This document shows positions 49,801-61,960 of a stretch of 64,000 bases of DNA, piece by piece; position 1 is the stretch's first letter, and each line of letters begins with the position of its first letter. Source of the stretch: Sophora flavescens (Eukaryota; Streptophyta; Magnoliopsida; Fabales; Fabaceae). The position numbers and the translations under genes were made by a program. The stretch is from the NCBI GenBank assembly GCA_030762895.1, contig CM061064.1, forward strand, positions 241,519,086 to 241,583,085, read 5' to 3'. The notes under the pieces are model-generated. The model made no database searches. It had not been told where the DNA came from and saw nothing but the letters and a program-made list of their open reading frames with translations.

Positions 49801-52800
49801 CTTTTACAATCATTATTTTTGCTTTTACATTATTGGGCTTAATAACTAAACATTGTTAAATTTCATATTTTTCTCTCATCCCGACCTTGTTGCCTTGCAC
49901 AGAGCATAACTAGAGCTACAGATATTGGATTTTGGTGATCTTGCTGTCCCTAGAAATATAAGGAAGAGACCTACAATTTCAGGTTTCACAAGAATTGTCA
50001 AATTAGGCCAAAATCAAGGCTACATTGGGTCCCGAGTCTTCTAGCGAGGATTAGTGCACAGTCCATGATGTTCCTTCACTTAAATGGGCCTAACTTACTC
50101 ATCTTAAGCCCAATTAAGGCATATGATACCTTGTTGGAAAGCTTATCCAGAGGCCCTTAATTTGGTCTAGGGTAAGGTCTGGATTAATAAGCAGAAATAG
50201 AAATTTACAGCCGCACAATCCAGAGAGAGACAAAAATTAGACAACTTTTATAATCATTGTTTTTGCTTTTACATTTTTGGGCTTAATTGGGCTTAATTGC
50301 TAAACATTGTTATTTTCGTATTTTTCACTCATACCGACATTTTTGCCTTGCGCAGAGCATAAATAGAGCTACAGATATCGGATTTTGGTGATCTTACTGC
50401 CCCTAGAAAGATTAGGAAGAGACCTACAATTTCAGTTTTCACAAGAATTGTCAAATTAGGCGAAAATCAAGGCTACATTGGGTCCCGAGTTCTCTGGCAC
50501 GGATCAGTCCGCAGTCCATGATGTTCCATCACTTAAATGGGCCTAACTTACTCATCTTAAGCCCAATTAAGGCATATGGTACCTGGCTGAAAAGCTTATT
50601 CCGAGGCCCTTAATTTGTTCTAGGGTTAGGTCTGGATTGATAGGCATAAATAGAAGTGTACAGGCGCACAAGCCAGAGAGAAACGGAAATTAGACAACTT
50701 TTATAATCATTGTTTTTGCTTTTACATTTTTGGGCTGAATTGGGCTTAATTGCTAAACATTGTTAATTTTCGGATTTTTCAATCATCCCGACATTTTTGC
50801 CTTGCACAGAGCAAAAATAGAGCTACAGATATCGTATTTTGGGGATCTTACTGCACCTAGAAAGATGAGGAAGAGACCTACAATTTCAGTTGTCACAAGA
50901 ATTGTCAAATTAGGCCAAAATCAAGGCTAAATTGGGTCCCGAGTTCTCTGGCGGCGATCAGTACGCGGTCCATGATGTTCCCACTTAAATGGGCCTAACT
51001 TCCTCATCTTAAGCCCAGTTAAGGAATATGATACCTTGTTGGAAGGCTTATCCAGAGGCCCTTAATTTGTTCTAGGGTTAGGTCTGGATTAATAAGCATA
51101 AATTGCAGTTTACAGCCGCACAAGCCAGAGAGAGACGAAAATTAGACAACTTTTACAATCATTGTTTTTGCTTTTAAATTATTGGGCTTAATTGGACTTA
51201 ATTGCTAAACATTGTTAATTTTCGGATTTTTCACTCATCCCGTCCTTGTTGCATTGTGCAGAGCATAACTAGAGCTATAGATATCGGATTTTGATGATCT
51301 TGTTGTCCCTAGAAATATAAGGAAGAGACCTACAATTTCAGGTGTCACAAGATATGTCAAATTAGGATAAAATCAAGGCTAAATTGGGTCCCGAGTTCTC
51401 TGGCACGGATCAGTGCGCTGTCCATGATGTTCCTTCACTTAAATGGTTCTAACTTATTCTTCTTAAGCCCAATTAAGGGATATGATACCTTGTTGGAAAG
51501 CTTATCCAGAGGCCCTTAATTTGGTCTAGGGTTAGGTCATGATTAATATGCATAAATAGCAGTTTACAGCCGCACAAGCCAGATAGAGACGGAAATTTGA
51601 CAACTTTTATAATCATTGTTTGTGCTTTTACATTATTGGGCTGAAATGCTAAACATTGTTAATTTTCGTATTTTTCACACATCCTGACCTTGTTACCTTG
51701 CACAGAGCATAACTAGAGCTACATAGATCATATTTTTGGTGATCTTATTGTCCCTAGAAAGATAAGGAAGAGACCTACAAATTCAGGTTTCACAAGAATT
51801 GTCAGATTAGTCCAAAATCAAGGCGAAATTGGGTTCCGAGTTCTCTGGCGCGGATTAGTGCGTAGTCCATGATGTTGCTTCACTTAAATGGGCCTAACTT
51901 GCTCATCTTAAGCCCAATTAAGGCATATGATACCTTGTTGGAAAGCTAATTCAAAGGCCCTTAATTTGGTATCACGTTAGGTCACCATTAATATGCATAA
52001 ATTGCATTTTACAGCCGGTCAAGGCAGAGAGAGACGGAAATTATACATCTTTTACAAACATTATTTTTTCTTTTACATTATTGGGCTTAATTTCTAAACA
52101 TTGTCAATTTTAGGATTTTTCATTCATCCTGACCTTGTTGCCTTGCGTAGAGCATAACTAGAGCAATAGATATCGAATTTTGGTGATCTTGTTATCCCTA
52201 GAAAGATTGGGAAGAGACCTACAATTTTAGGTTTCACGAGAATTGTCAAATTAGGCCAAAATCAAGGCTAAATTGGGTCCCGAGTTCTCTGGCGCAGATC
52301 AGTGCACAGTCCATGAAGTTCCTTCACTTAAATGAGCCTAACATAATCATCTTAAGCCCAATTAAGGCAAATGATACCTTGTCGGAAAGCTTATCCAGAG
52401 GCCTTTGATTTGGTCTAGGGTTAGGTCAGGATTAATAAGCATAAATAATAGTTTACAGCCGCACAAGTCAGAGAGAGACGGAAATTAGACAACTTTTACA
52501 ATCAATATTTTTGTTTTTACATTATTGGGCTTAATTGCTAAACATTGATAATTTTCGGATTTTTCACACATCCTGACTTTGTTTCCTTGCACAGAGGATA
52601 ACTTGAGCTACAGATATCGGATTTTGGAAATCTTGCTGTCCGTAGAAAGATAAGGAAGAGACCTACAATTTCAAGTTTCACAAGAATTGTTAAATTAGGC
52701 CAAAATCAAGGCTAAATTGGGTCCCGAGTTCTCTGGGGCGGTTCAGTGCGCAGTCCATGATGTTCCTTCACTTAAATAAGCCTAACGTACTCATCTTAAC

Positions 52801-54770
52801 CCCAATTAAGGCATATGATACCTTGTTGGAAAGCTTATTCAGAGGCCCTTAATTTGGTCTAGGGTTAGCTCTGGATTTATAAGCATAAATAGCAGTTTAC
52901 AGCTGCACAAGCCAGAGAGAGACGGAAATTAGACAACTTTTACAATCATTGTTTTTGCTTTAACATTACTAGGCTTAATTGCTAAACATTGTTAATTTTC
53001 GGATTTTTCACACATCCTGACCTTGTTAACTTGAGCAGAGCATAACGAGAGCACTAGATATCGGATTTTGGTGATCTTGTTGTCCCTAGAAAGATAAGGA
53101 AGAGACCTACAATTTCAGGTGTCACATGAATTGCCAAATTAGTCCAAAATCAAGGCTAAATTGGGTCGCGAGTTCTCTGGCACGGATCAGTGCACAGTCC
53201 ATGATGTTCCTTCACTTAAATGGGCCTAACTTACTCATCTTAAGCCCAATTAAGGCATATGATACCTTGTTGGAAAGCTTATAAAGGGGCCCTTAATTTG
53301 GTTGAGGGTTAGGTCATGATTAATAAGCTGAAAAAGCATTTTATAGCCACACAAACCATAGAGAGACGGAAATTAGACAGCTTTTAAAATCATTGTTTTT
53401 GCTTTTACATTATTGGGCTTAATTGCTAAACATTGTTAATTTTCGGATTTGTCACACATCTTGACCTTGTTGTCTTGCACAGAGCAAAACTAAAGCTAGA
53501 GATATCGGATTTTGGTGATCTTGCTGTCGCTCGAAAGATAAGGAAGGGACCTACAATTTTAGATTTCACAAGAATTGTCAAATTAGGCCAATGTCAAGGC
53601 TAAATTTGGGTCCCGAGTTCTCTGACACGGATCAGTGCACAGTCCATGATGTTCCTTCACTTAAATGGGCCTAATTTACTCATCTTAAGTCCAATTAAGG
53701 CATATGATACCTTGCTGGAAAGCTTATCAAGAGGCCCTTAATTTGGTTTAGGGTTAGGTCAGGATTAATAAGCATAAATAGCAGTTTACAGCCCCACAAG
53801 CCAGAGTGAGACGGAAATTAGACAACTTTTACAATCATTGTTTTTGCTTTTACATTATTGGGCTTAATTGGACTTAATTGCTAAACATTGTTAATTTTCG
53901 GATTTTTCACTCATCCTGACCTTGTTGCATTGCGCAGAGCATAACTAGAGCTACAGATATCGGATTTTGGTGATCTTGCTGTCCCTAGATAGATAAGGAA
54001 GAGACCTACAATTTCAGGTTTCACCAGAATTGTCAAATTAGGCAAAAATCAAGGCTACATTGGGTCCCGAGTTCTCTGGCGCGAATCAGTGTGCAGTCCA
54101 TGATGTTCCTTCACTTAAATGGGCCTAACTTACTCATCTTATGCCCAAATAAGGCATATGGTACCTTGTTGGAAAGCTTACTCAGAGGCCCTTAATTTGT
54201 TCTAGGGTTAGGTCTGGATTAAAAGCCATAAATAGATGTTTACAGCCGCACAAGCCAGAGAGAGACGAAAATTAGACAACTCTTATAATCATTGTTTTTG
54301 CTTTTACATTTTTGGGCTTAATTGGGCTTAATAGCTAAACATTGTTAATTTTCGGATTTTCACTCATCCCGACATTTTTGCCTTGCACAGAGCATAAATA
54401 GGGATACAGATATCGGATTTTGGTGATCTTGCTGCCCCTAGAAAGATAAGGAAGAGACCTACAATTTTAGGTTTCACAAGAATTTTCAAATTAGGGCAAA
54501 ATCAAGGCTACATTGGGTCCCGAGTTCACAGGCGCGGATTAGTACGCAGTCCATGATGTTCCTTCACATAAATGGGCCTAACTTACTTATCTTAAGCCCA
54601 ATTAAGGCATATGATACCATGTTGGAAAGCTTATTCAGAGGCCCTTAATTTGTTCTAGGGTTAGGTCTGGATTAATAAGCATAAATAGCAGTTGATAGCC
54701 GCACAAGCCAGAGATATGGAAATTAGACAACTTTTACAATCATTGTTTTTGCTTTTACATTATTGGGCTT
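43880..54770 (+). repeat. Tandem duplication of a 13-monomer block (about 5.83 kb)
   Basis: The segment from about 43880 to 49380 matches about 49710 to 54765 variant by variant. TCTCTCATCCCGACC, CATCCCGTCCTTG and ACATAGATCATATTTTTGG recur 5827-5835 bp apart. From about 46980 on, the offset drops to 5383-5385 bp (AAGGCAAATGATACC 46981/52364; GCCATAAATAGATG 48841/54225). The second copy has therefore lost one monomer of about 444 bp. Identity remains high throughout, so the duplication is recent relative to monomer divergence. Confidence 0.9.
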
Positions 54771-56784
54771 AATTGGACTTAATTGCTAAACATTGTTAAT
54801 TTTCGGAATTTTCACTCATCCTGACCTTGTTGCATTGCGCAGAAACTAGAGCTACATATATCAGATTTTGTTGATCTTGCTGTCCCAAGAAAGATAAGGA
54901 AGAGACCTAGAATTTCAGTTGTCACAAGTATTGTCAAATTAGGCCAAAGTCAAGGCTAAATTTGGGTCCCAAGTTTTATGGCGCGGACCTGTGCATAGTC
55001 CATGATGTTCCTTCACTTAAATGAGCCTAACTTACTCATCTTAAGCCCAATTAAGGCATATGATACCTTGTTGGAAAGCTTACTCAGAGGCCCTTAATTT
55101 GTTGTAGGGTTAGGTCTGGATTAATAAGCATAAATTGCAGTTTACAGTCGCACAAGCCAGAGAGAGACGAAATTGAGACAACTTTTACAATCATTGTTTT
55201 TTCTTTTACATTATTGGGCTTAATTGCTAAACATTGTTAATTTTTGGATTTTTCACTCATCCTGACCTTGTGGTCTTGCGCAGAGCATATAGAGCTACAA
55301 ATATCGAATTTTGGTGATCTTGCTGCCCCTAGAAAGATAAAGAAGAGAACTACAATTTCAGGTGTCCCAAGAATTGTCAAATAAGGCCAAAATCAATGCT
55401 AAATTGGGTCCCGAGTTCTCTAGCGCGGATCAGTACGCAGTCCATTATGTTCCTTCACTAAAATGGGCCTAACTTACTCATCTTAAGCCCAGTTAAGGCA
55501 TATGATGTCTTGTTGGAAAGCTTATCAGGAGGCCCTTAATTTGGTTTAGTGTTTGGTCAGGATTAATAAGTAAAAATAGCAGTTTACAGCTGCACAAGCC
55601 AGAGAGAGACGGAAATTAGACAACTTTTACAATCATTGTTTTTGCTTTTACATTATTGGGCTTAATTGGGTTTAATTGCTAAACATTATTAATTTTAGGT
55701 TTTTTCACTCATACTGTCCTTGTTGTCTTGCACAGAGCATTACAAGAGCTACAAATATCGGATTTTGGTGATCTTGTTGTCCCTAGAAATAGAAAGAAGA
55801 GACCTACAATTTCGGGTGTCCCAAGAATTGTCAAATTAGGCCAAAATCAAGGCTACTTTGGGTCCCGAGTTCTCTGGCGCGGATCAGTGCGCAGTCTATG
55901 ATGTTCTTTCACTTAAATGGGCCTAACTTACTCATCTTAAGCCCAATTAAGGCATATGGTACCTTGTTGGAAAGCTTATTCAGAGGCCCTTATTTTGGTC
56001 TAGGGTTTGGTCTCGATTAAAAAGCATAAATAGCAGTTTACAGCCGCACAAGCCAGAGATAGACGAAAATTAGTCAACTTCTACAATCATTGTTTTAGCT
56101 TTTACATTATTGGGCTTAATTGTTAAACATTGTTAATTTTTGGAATTGTCACTCATCTTGACCTTATTGGCTTGCGCAGAGCTTAACTAGAGCTATAGAT
56201 ATCGGATTTTGGTGATCTTGTTGTCCCTAGAAAGATAAGGATGAGACCTAAAATTTAAGAATTCCAAAAATTGTCATATGAGGCCAAAATCAAGGCTAAA
56301 TTTGGGTCCCGAGTTCTCTAGCGCGGATCAGTGCATAGTCCATGATGTTCCTTCACTTAAATGGGCCTAACTTACTCATCTTAAGCCCAATTAAGGCATG
56401 TGACACCTTGTTGGAAAGCTTAACAAGAGGCCCTTAATTTGGTTGAGGTTTAGGTCATGATTAATAAACACAAATAGCAGTTTACAGCCACACAAGTCAG
56501 AGAGAGACGGAAATTAGACAACTTTTACAATCATTGTTTTTGCTTTTACATTATTGGGCTTAATTGGACTGAATTGCCAAACATTGTTAATTATCGGATT
56601 TTTCACTCATCCCGACCTTGTTGGCTTGCGCAGAGCATAACTAGAGCTACATATATCGGATTTTGGTGATCTTGCTTCCCCTAGAAAGATAAGGAAGTGA
56701 CCTACAATTTCAATAATCACAAGAATTGTCAAAGTAGGCGAAAATCAAGGCTAAATTGGGTGCTAAGTTCTCTGGCGCGGTTCA

Positions 56785-56805
56785 GTGTGCAATCCAAATT
56801 AAGCC
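56785..56805 (+). repeat. Truncated satellite monomer (internal deletion)
   Basis: GTGTGCAATCCA runs straight into AATTAAGCCAAATTAAGG. The TGATGTTCCTTCACTTAAATG and TTACTCATC landmarks are missing. Confidence 0.75.
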
Positions 56806-57019
56806 AAATTAAGGCATATGAAACCTTGTTGGAAAGCTTATTGAGAGGCCCTTAATTTGGTCTAGGGTTAGGTCAGGATTAATAAGCATAAATAGGAGTT
56901 TACAGCCGTAAAAGTCAAAGAGAGACGGAAATTAGACAACTTTTACAATCATTGTTTTTGCTTTTACATTATTGGGCTTAATTGCTAAACATTGTTAATT
57001 TTCGAATTTTTCACACATC

Positions 57020-58780
57020 CTGACCTTGTTGCCTTGCGCACAACATAACTAGAGCTACAGATCTCCGATTTTGGTGATCTTGCTGTCCCTAGAAAGATAA
57101 GGAAGAGACCTACAATTTCAGGTGTCACAAGAATTGTCCAATTAGGCCAAAATCAAGGCTAAATTGGGTCCCAAGTTCTCTGGCGCAGTTCAGTGCGCAA
57201 TCCATGATGTTCCTTCACTTAAATAAGCCTGACATACTCATCTTAACCCCAATTAAGCCATATGATACCTCGTTGGAAAGCTTATTCAAAGGCCCTTAAT
57301 TTGGTCTAGGGTTAGGTCTGGATTAATAAGCATAAATAGTAGTTTACAGCCGCACAAGCCTTAGAGAGATGGAAATTAGACAACTTTTACAATCATTGTT
57401 TTTGCTTTTACATTATTGGACTTAATTGGGCTTAATTGCTAAACATTGTTAATTTTTGGATTTTTCACTCATCCTGACCTTGTTGTCTTGCATAGAGCAT
57501 AACTAGAGCTACAAATATTGGATTTTGGAGATAAACAAGACACCCACAATTTCTGGTGTCGCACAAATTGTCAAATTAGGCCAAAATCAAGGCCAAATTG
57601 GGTCCCGAGTTCTCTGGCGCGGATCAGTGCATAGTCCATGATGTTTCTTCACTTAAATGGGTCTAACTTACTCATTTTAAGCCCAATTAAGACATATGAT
57701 ACCTTGTTCGAAAGCTTATTCAGAGGCCCTTAATTTGTTCTTGGGTTAGGTATGCATTAAAAAGCATAAATAGCAGTTTACAGCTGCACAAACCAGAGAG
57801 AGACGAAAATTGGACAACTTTTACAATCAATGTTTTTGTTTTACATTATTGGGCTTAATTAGTCTTAATTGCTAAACATTTTTAATTTTGGAATTTTTCA
57901 CACATCCTGACCTTGTTGCCTTGCGCAGAGCATAACTAGAGCTACAAATATCGGATTTTGGTGATCTTGCAGTCTTTAGAAAGATAAGGAAGAGACCTAC
58001 AATTTCAGGTTTCACAAGAATTGTCAAATTAGGCCAAAATCCAGGCTAAATTGGGTCCCAAGTTCTCTTGCGCGGTTCAGTGCGCAATCCACGATTGTTC
58101 CTTCACTTAAATAAGCCTAACATACTCATCTTAACCCCAATTAAGCCATATGATACCTCGTTGGAAAGCTTATTCAGAGGCCCTTAATTTGGTCTAGGGT
58201 TAGGTCGGGATTAATAAGAAAAAATAGCAGTTTAGTGCCGCACAAGCCATAGAGAGACGAAAATTAGACAACTTTTACAATCATTGTTTTTGCTTTTACA
58301 TTATTGGACTTAATTGGGCTTAATTGCTAAACATTGTTGATTTTCGGATTTTTCACTCATCCTGACCTTGTTGTCTTGCGTAGAGCATAACCAGAGCTAC
58401 AAATATCGGATTTTAGAGATCTTGATGTCCCTAGAAAGATAAACAAGACACCTACAATTTCTGGTGTCACAAGAATTGTCAAATTAGGCCAAAATCAAGG
58501 CCAAATTGGGTCTCGAGTTCTCTGGCGCGGATCAGTGCACAGTCCATGATGTTCCTTCACTTAAATGGGCCTAACTTACTCATCTTAAGCCCAATTAAGG
58601 CATATGATACCTTGTAGGAAAGCTTATTCAGAGGCCCTTAATTTGGTCTAGGGTTAGGTCTGGATTAATAAGCATAAATAGTTGTTTACAGCTGCACAAA
58701 CCAGAGAGAGACGAAAATTAGACAACTTTTACAATCAATGTTTTTGTTTTACATTATTGGGCTTTATTGGGCTTAATTAA
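57020..58780 (+). repeat. Higher-order repeat: dimer of about 0.9 kb, two copies
   Basis: GCCATATGATACCTCGTTGG recurs near 57249 and 58144, and GATAAACAAGACACC near 57530 and 58438. The first copy has an extra small deletion at about 57527 (TTTTGGAGATAAACAAG). Confidence 0.78.
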
Positions 58781-60528
58781 TAAACATTGTTAATTTTCGG
58801 ATTTTTCACTCATCCTGACCTTGTTGTCTTGCGCAGAGCATAACTTGAGCTACATATATCGGATTTTGGAGATCTTGCTGTTCCTAGAAAGATAAAGAAG
58901 ACACCTACAATTTCAGGTGTCACAAGAATTGTCAAATTAGGCCAAAATCAAGTCTAAATTGGATCCCGAGTTCTCTGGCGCGGATCAGTGCTCAGTCCAT
59001 GATGTTCCTTCACTTAAATGGGCCTAACTTACTCATCTTAAGCCTAATTAAGGCATATGATGCCTTGTTGGAAAGCTTATCAAGAGGCCCTTAATTTGCT
59101 TGAGGGTTAGGTCAGGATTAATAAGAAAAAATAGCAATTTACAGCCGCACAAGTCAGAGAGAGACGGAAATCAGCTTTTACAATCATTGTTTTTGCTTTT
59201 ACATTATTGGGCTTAATTGCAAAACATTGTTAATTTTTGGATTTGTCACTCATCTTGACCTTGTTGCCTTGCGCAGAGCATAACTAGAGCTACAGATATC
59301 GGATTTTGATGATCTTGCTATCCCTAGAAAGATAAGGAAAAGGCCTACAATTTCAGATGTCACATGAATTGAGAAATTAAGCCAAAATCATGGCTAAATT
59401 TGGGTCCCGAGTTCTCTGCCGCGGATCAGTGCACAGTCCATGATGTTCCTTCACTTAAATGGGCCTAACTTACTCATCTTAAGCCCAATTAAGGCATATG
59501 ATACCTTGTTGGAAAGCTTATCAAGAGGCCCTTAATTTGGTTGAGGGTTAGGTCAGGATTAATAAACATGGAAAACATTTTACAGCCGCACAAGCCAGAG
59601 AGAGACGAAAATTAGACAACTTTTACAATCATTGTTTTTGCTTTTACATTATTGGGCTTTATGGGACTTAATTGCTAAACATTGTTAATTTTAGGATTTT
59701 TCACTTACCCTGACCTTGTTGCCTTGTGTAGAGCATAACTAGAGCTACAGATATCGGATTTTGGTGATCTTGCAGTCTTTAGAAAGATAAGGAAGAGACC
59801 TACAATTTCAGGTTTCACAATAATTGTCAAATTAGGCCAAAATCAAGGAAAAATTGGGTCCCAAGCTCTCTGGCGCGGATCAGTGCATAGTCCATGAAGT
59901 TCCTTCACTTAAATGGGACTAACTTACTCATCTTAAGCCCAATTAAGGCATATGGTACCTTGTTGGAAAGCTTATTCGGAGTCCCTTAATTTGTTCTAGG
60001 GTTAGTTATGGATTAATAAGCATAAATAGTAGTTTGCAGCCGCACATGCCAGAGAGAGATGGAAATTCGAAAAGTTTTACAATCATTGTTTTTGCTTTTA
60101 CATTTTTGGGCTTAATTGGGGTTAATTGGTAAACATTGTTAATTTTCAGATATTTCACTCATCCTGACCTTGTTGCCTTGCGCAGAGCATAACTAGAGCT
60201 ACAGATATCGGATTTTGGGGATCTTGTTGTCCCTTGAAAGATAAGGAAGAGACCTACAATTTCAGGTTTCACAAGAATTGTCAAATTAGGCCAAAATCAA
60301 GGCTAAATTGGGTCCCGAGTTCTCTGCCACGGATCAGTGCGCAGTCCATGATGTTCCTTCACTTAAATGGGCCTAGCTTACTCATCTTAAGCCAAATTAA
60401 GGCATAGGATACCTTTTTGGAAAGCTTATTCAGAGGCCCTTAATTTGTCCTAGGGTTAGGTCTTGATTAACAAGCATAAATAGCAGTTTACAGCCGCACA
60501 AGAAAGAGAGAGACGGAAATTAGATTAC

Positions 60529-60531
60529 TTT
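60529..60531. repeat. Presumed 3-bp target-site duplication of CACTA-2 (TTT), left copy
   Basis: CACTA elements duplicate 3 bp. The satellite consensus here is CAACTTTTACAATC, and the element follows ACTTT. The right copy is outside the window, so this is a prediction. Confidence 0.5.
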
Positions 60532-60555
60532 CACTACTACAGAAAAGGGATTCTA

Positions 60556-61005
60556 CATCGGAGTTTACACATCGGTTTATTAGAAACCGATGTGTAAAAC
60601 GAGGCGGTGACATTTTTGAAATTAAAACCAAAGTATTACACATCGGTTTAATGAATAACTGATGTGTAAAAAGTTTCCACATCTGTTATTTCTAACCGAT
60701 GTTTAAAATTAAAATAAAAAAAATTTAAAGTCAGAATTTTTAACATTCAACATCGGTTCTATATTAACCGATGTGTAAAATAGTGATTAACCACATCGGT
60801 TTCTAAATAACCGATGTAGAAAATTATAAAGAAAAAAAAAGAAAATAAAATCTTACTTTTACACATCGGTTTTTATTAACCGATGTATAAAATTTAAAAG
60901 AAAAAAATCAGAATTTAAAAGTTTAATGTTTACACATCGGTTTTACTATAACCGATGTGTATAAGATGTTTAACACATCGTTTTTTCTTATAACCGATGT
61001 GTAAT
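60556..61005. repeat. CACTA-2 left subterminal hairpin array
   Basis: Eight successive inverted repeats of ACACATCGGTTT and AACCGATGTGT are separated by short AT-rich loops, and some arms carry one or two changes. They are the likely binding sites for the element's TNPA-like protein. The array is longer and more regular than that of CACTA-1. Confidence 0.88.
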
Positions 61006-61343
61006 AGTCCCAATTTTTCTCTTTCCCTCCTTCTCTTCCGTGCACTATCCCATTCTTCATTTTATGAACCCTAGCTAAAACAGAAAACACTCCCTCCCTC
61101 TGCTAACGCGCGTTCATCTCCTCCGTCATCTCCTCCCTTGTCTCCAACCCTACCGCTGCCTCCGCTAACACTCCCATTCTTTCTCTGCTAACGCGCGGCT
61201 CACTGTCCCTCCCAGAAAACCCCATTCCTCACCTCCATTGCCCCTCACAGAGAGCTCCTCTTCGCTGCTATCACCTCCTAGAAAACAAGTCACACACACT
61301 CACTCGCCCCATTAGCGTGCAAGAGAGGGAGACCATTTAAGAG
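61006..61343 (+). other. CACTA-2 non-coding leader exon
   Basis: A CT-rich, AT-poor stretch ends in a splice donor, AAGAG|GTAACT at 61344. It matches the position and character of the CACTA-1 leader. The transcription start is not visible. Confidence 0.6.
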
Positions 61344-61536
61344 GTAACTAACATCCATCTTCCTTTATTGCTGTTGTTGACAACTTAGTAACTTTATGGG
61401 TTCTGTTAGTGCTGATGATTGATGGAATATTTCTAGAATTGGGTTGCTTGTCATATGTTTGCTTAAATGTGTGTGAGAATGTTATGTCAAATGCACTGTT
61501 TGTTTGCATTAGTTTAGAGTTTAATGAACATATTAC

Positions 61537-61616
61537 AGAAATGGGTGGCGAATTTCTGACACCCAGGAGCCCCACTGGCGTTGCCTGACTCCTCTGAACT
61601 TCCTTGCATGTACCAT
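61537..61616 (-). pseudogene. Captured first exon of a SHINE/WIN1-type AP2/ERF transcription factor
   Basis: The 80-nt frame from ATG at 61616 encodes [12 protein letters not shown], then [14 protein letters not shown], then CT|GTAATATG. This is the N-terminus and first beta-strands of the AP2/ERF DNA-binding domain (FRGVRQR.WGSWV.EIRHP). In the SHN/WIN1 subgroup, which regulates cuticular wax and cutin genes, exon 1 has this length and the intron splits the Leu codon after HPL. Both agree here. No stop interrupts the exon. The rest of the gene (exon 2) is not present downstream on this strand, since the CACTA-2 leader follows. It is therefore a fragment, oriented against the transposase gene and lying within its leader intron. 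Confidence 0.85.
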
Positions 61617-61960
61617 GCTTTTGTTTTGGTGCAAGTGAATATAACGTGTGCTGTGGGGTGGGGTTTAGAGAGGGAAAGAAAATGAAAAATAAGAAGGAAC
61701 CAAATGAGCAGCAGGTAGCCACAAATATAATATATGTAACACAAAACAAGCTGTGCTCCAATTTTTGAAAGATAAAATAATATCTTTTTCTCTTGAATTT
61801 GCATCCACATGTGTTCTGTATGGAATGTGAAAAAGGGTGTATTTTCAGTAGTTCAACTTTTATTGACAATTGCTTCGGTAATAAGTTGAGAACAAGGGTT
61901 GAGTAATGGGAAGAGCGCATAAAAGTTCCTTGACTTCCTTCCTTCTTAGTTCTTATCATG
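61617..61960 (-). promoter_or_regulatory. Probable captured 5' UTR and promoter flank of the ERF gene
   Basis: Upstream of the captured ATG the minus strand reads CACCAAAACAAAAGC just before the start, preceded by a CT- and C-rich stretch (CTCTCTAAACCCCACCCCAC) that looks like a plant 5' UTR. AT-rich sequence with a TATA-like ATATATTATATT lies near 61725-61736. The outer limit of the captured segment cannot be seen; it may extend toward 62340. Confidence 0.5.

Larger units (their letters stand above)
30960..60531 (+). repeat. Tandem satellite array, second block
   Basis: The same monomer family as 17816-29544, same orientation, roughly 66 monomers. It starts mid-monomer (GATACCTTGTTGG) and ends mid-monomer at GAAATTAGATTACTTT, where CACTA-2 is inserted. 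Monomers differ from each other by scattered substitutions and small indels. Blocks of higher-order structure are listed separately. The array has no supportable genes; frames such as 35598-35816 are chance openings. The array end lies outside the window. Confidence 0.96.

Noticed and set aside
17816..60531. Calling the array a centromere
   Set aside because: Sequence alone shows a large satellite with higher-order repeats. Nothing in it identifies CENH3 binding or a chromosomal position.
17816..60531. CRISPR array or other spaced direct-repeat system
   Set aside because: The repeats are contiguous monomers of about 450 bp with no short repeat-spacer structure, in plant nuclear DNA.
61348..61959. 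203-codon minus-strand open frame
   Set aside because: It overlaps the captured ERF exon in another frame and shows no recognisable domain. The AP2 residues are encoded in a different frame by a short exon with a splice donor.
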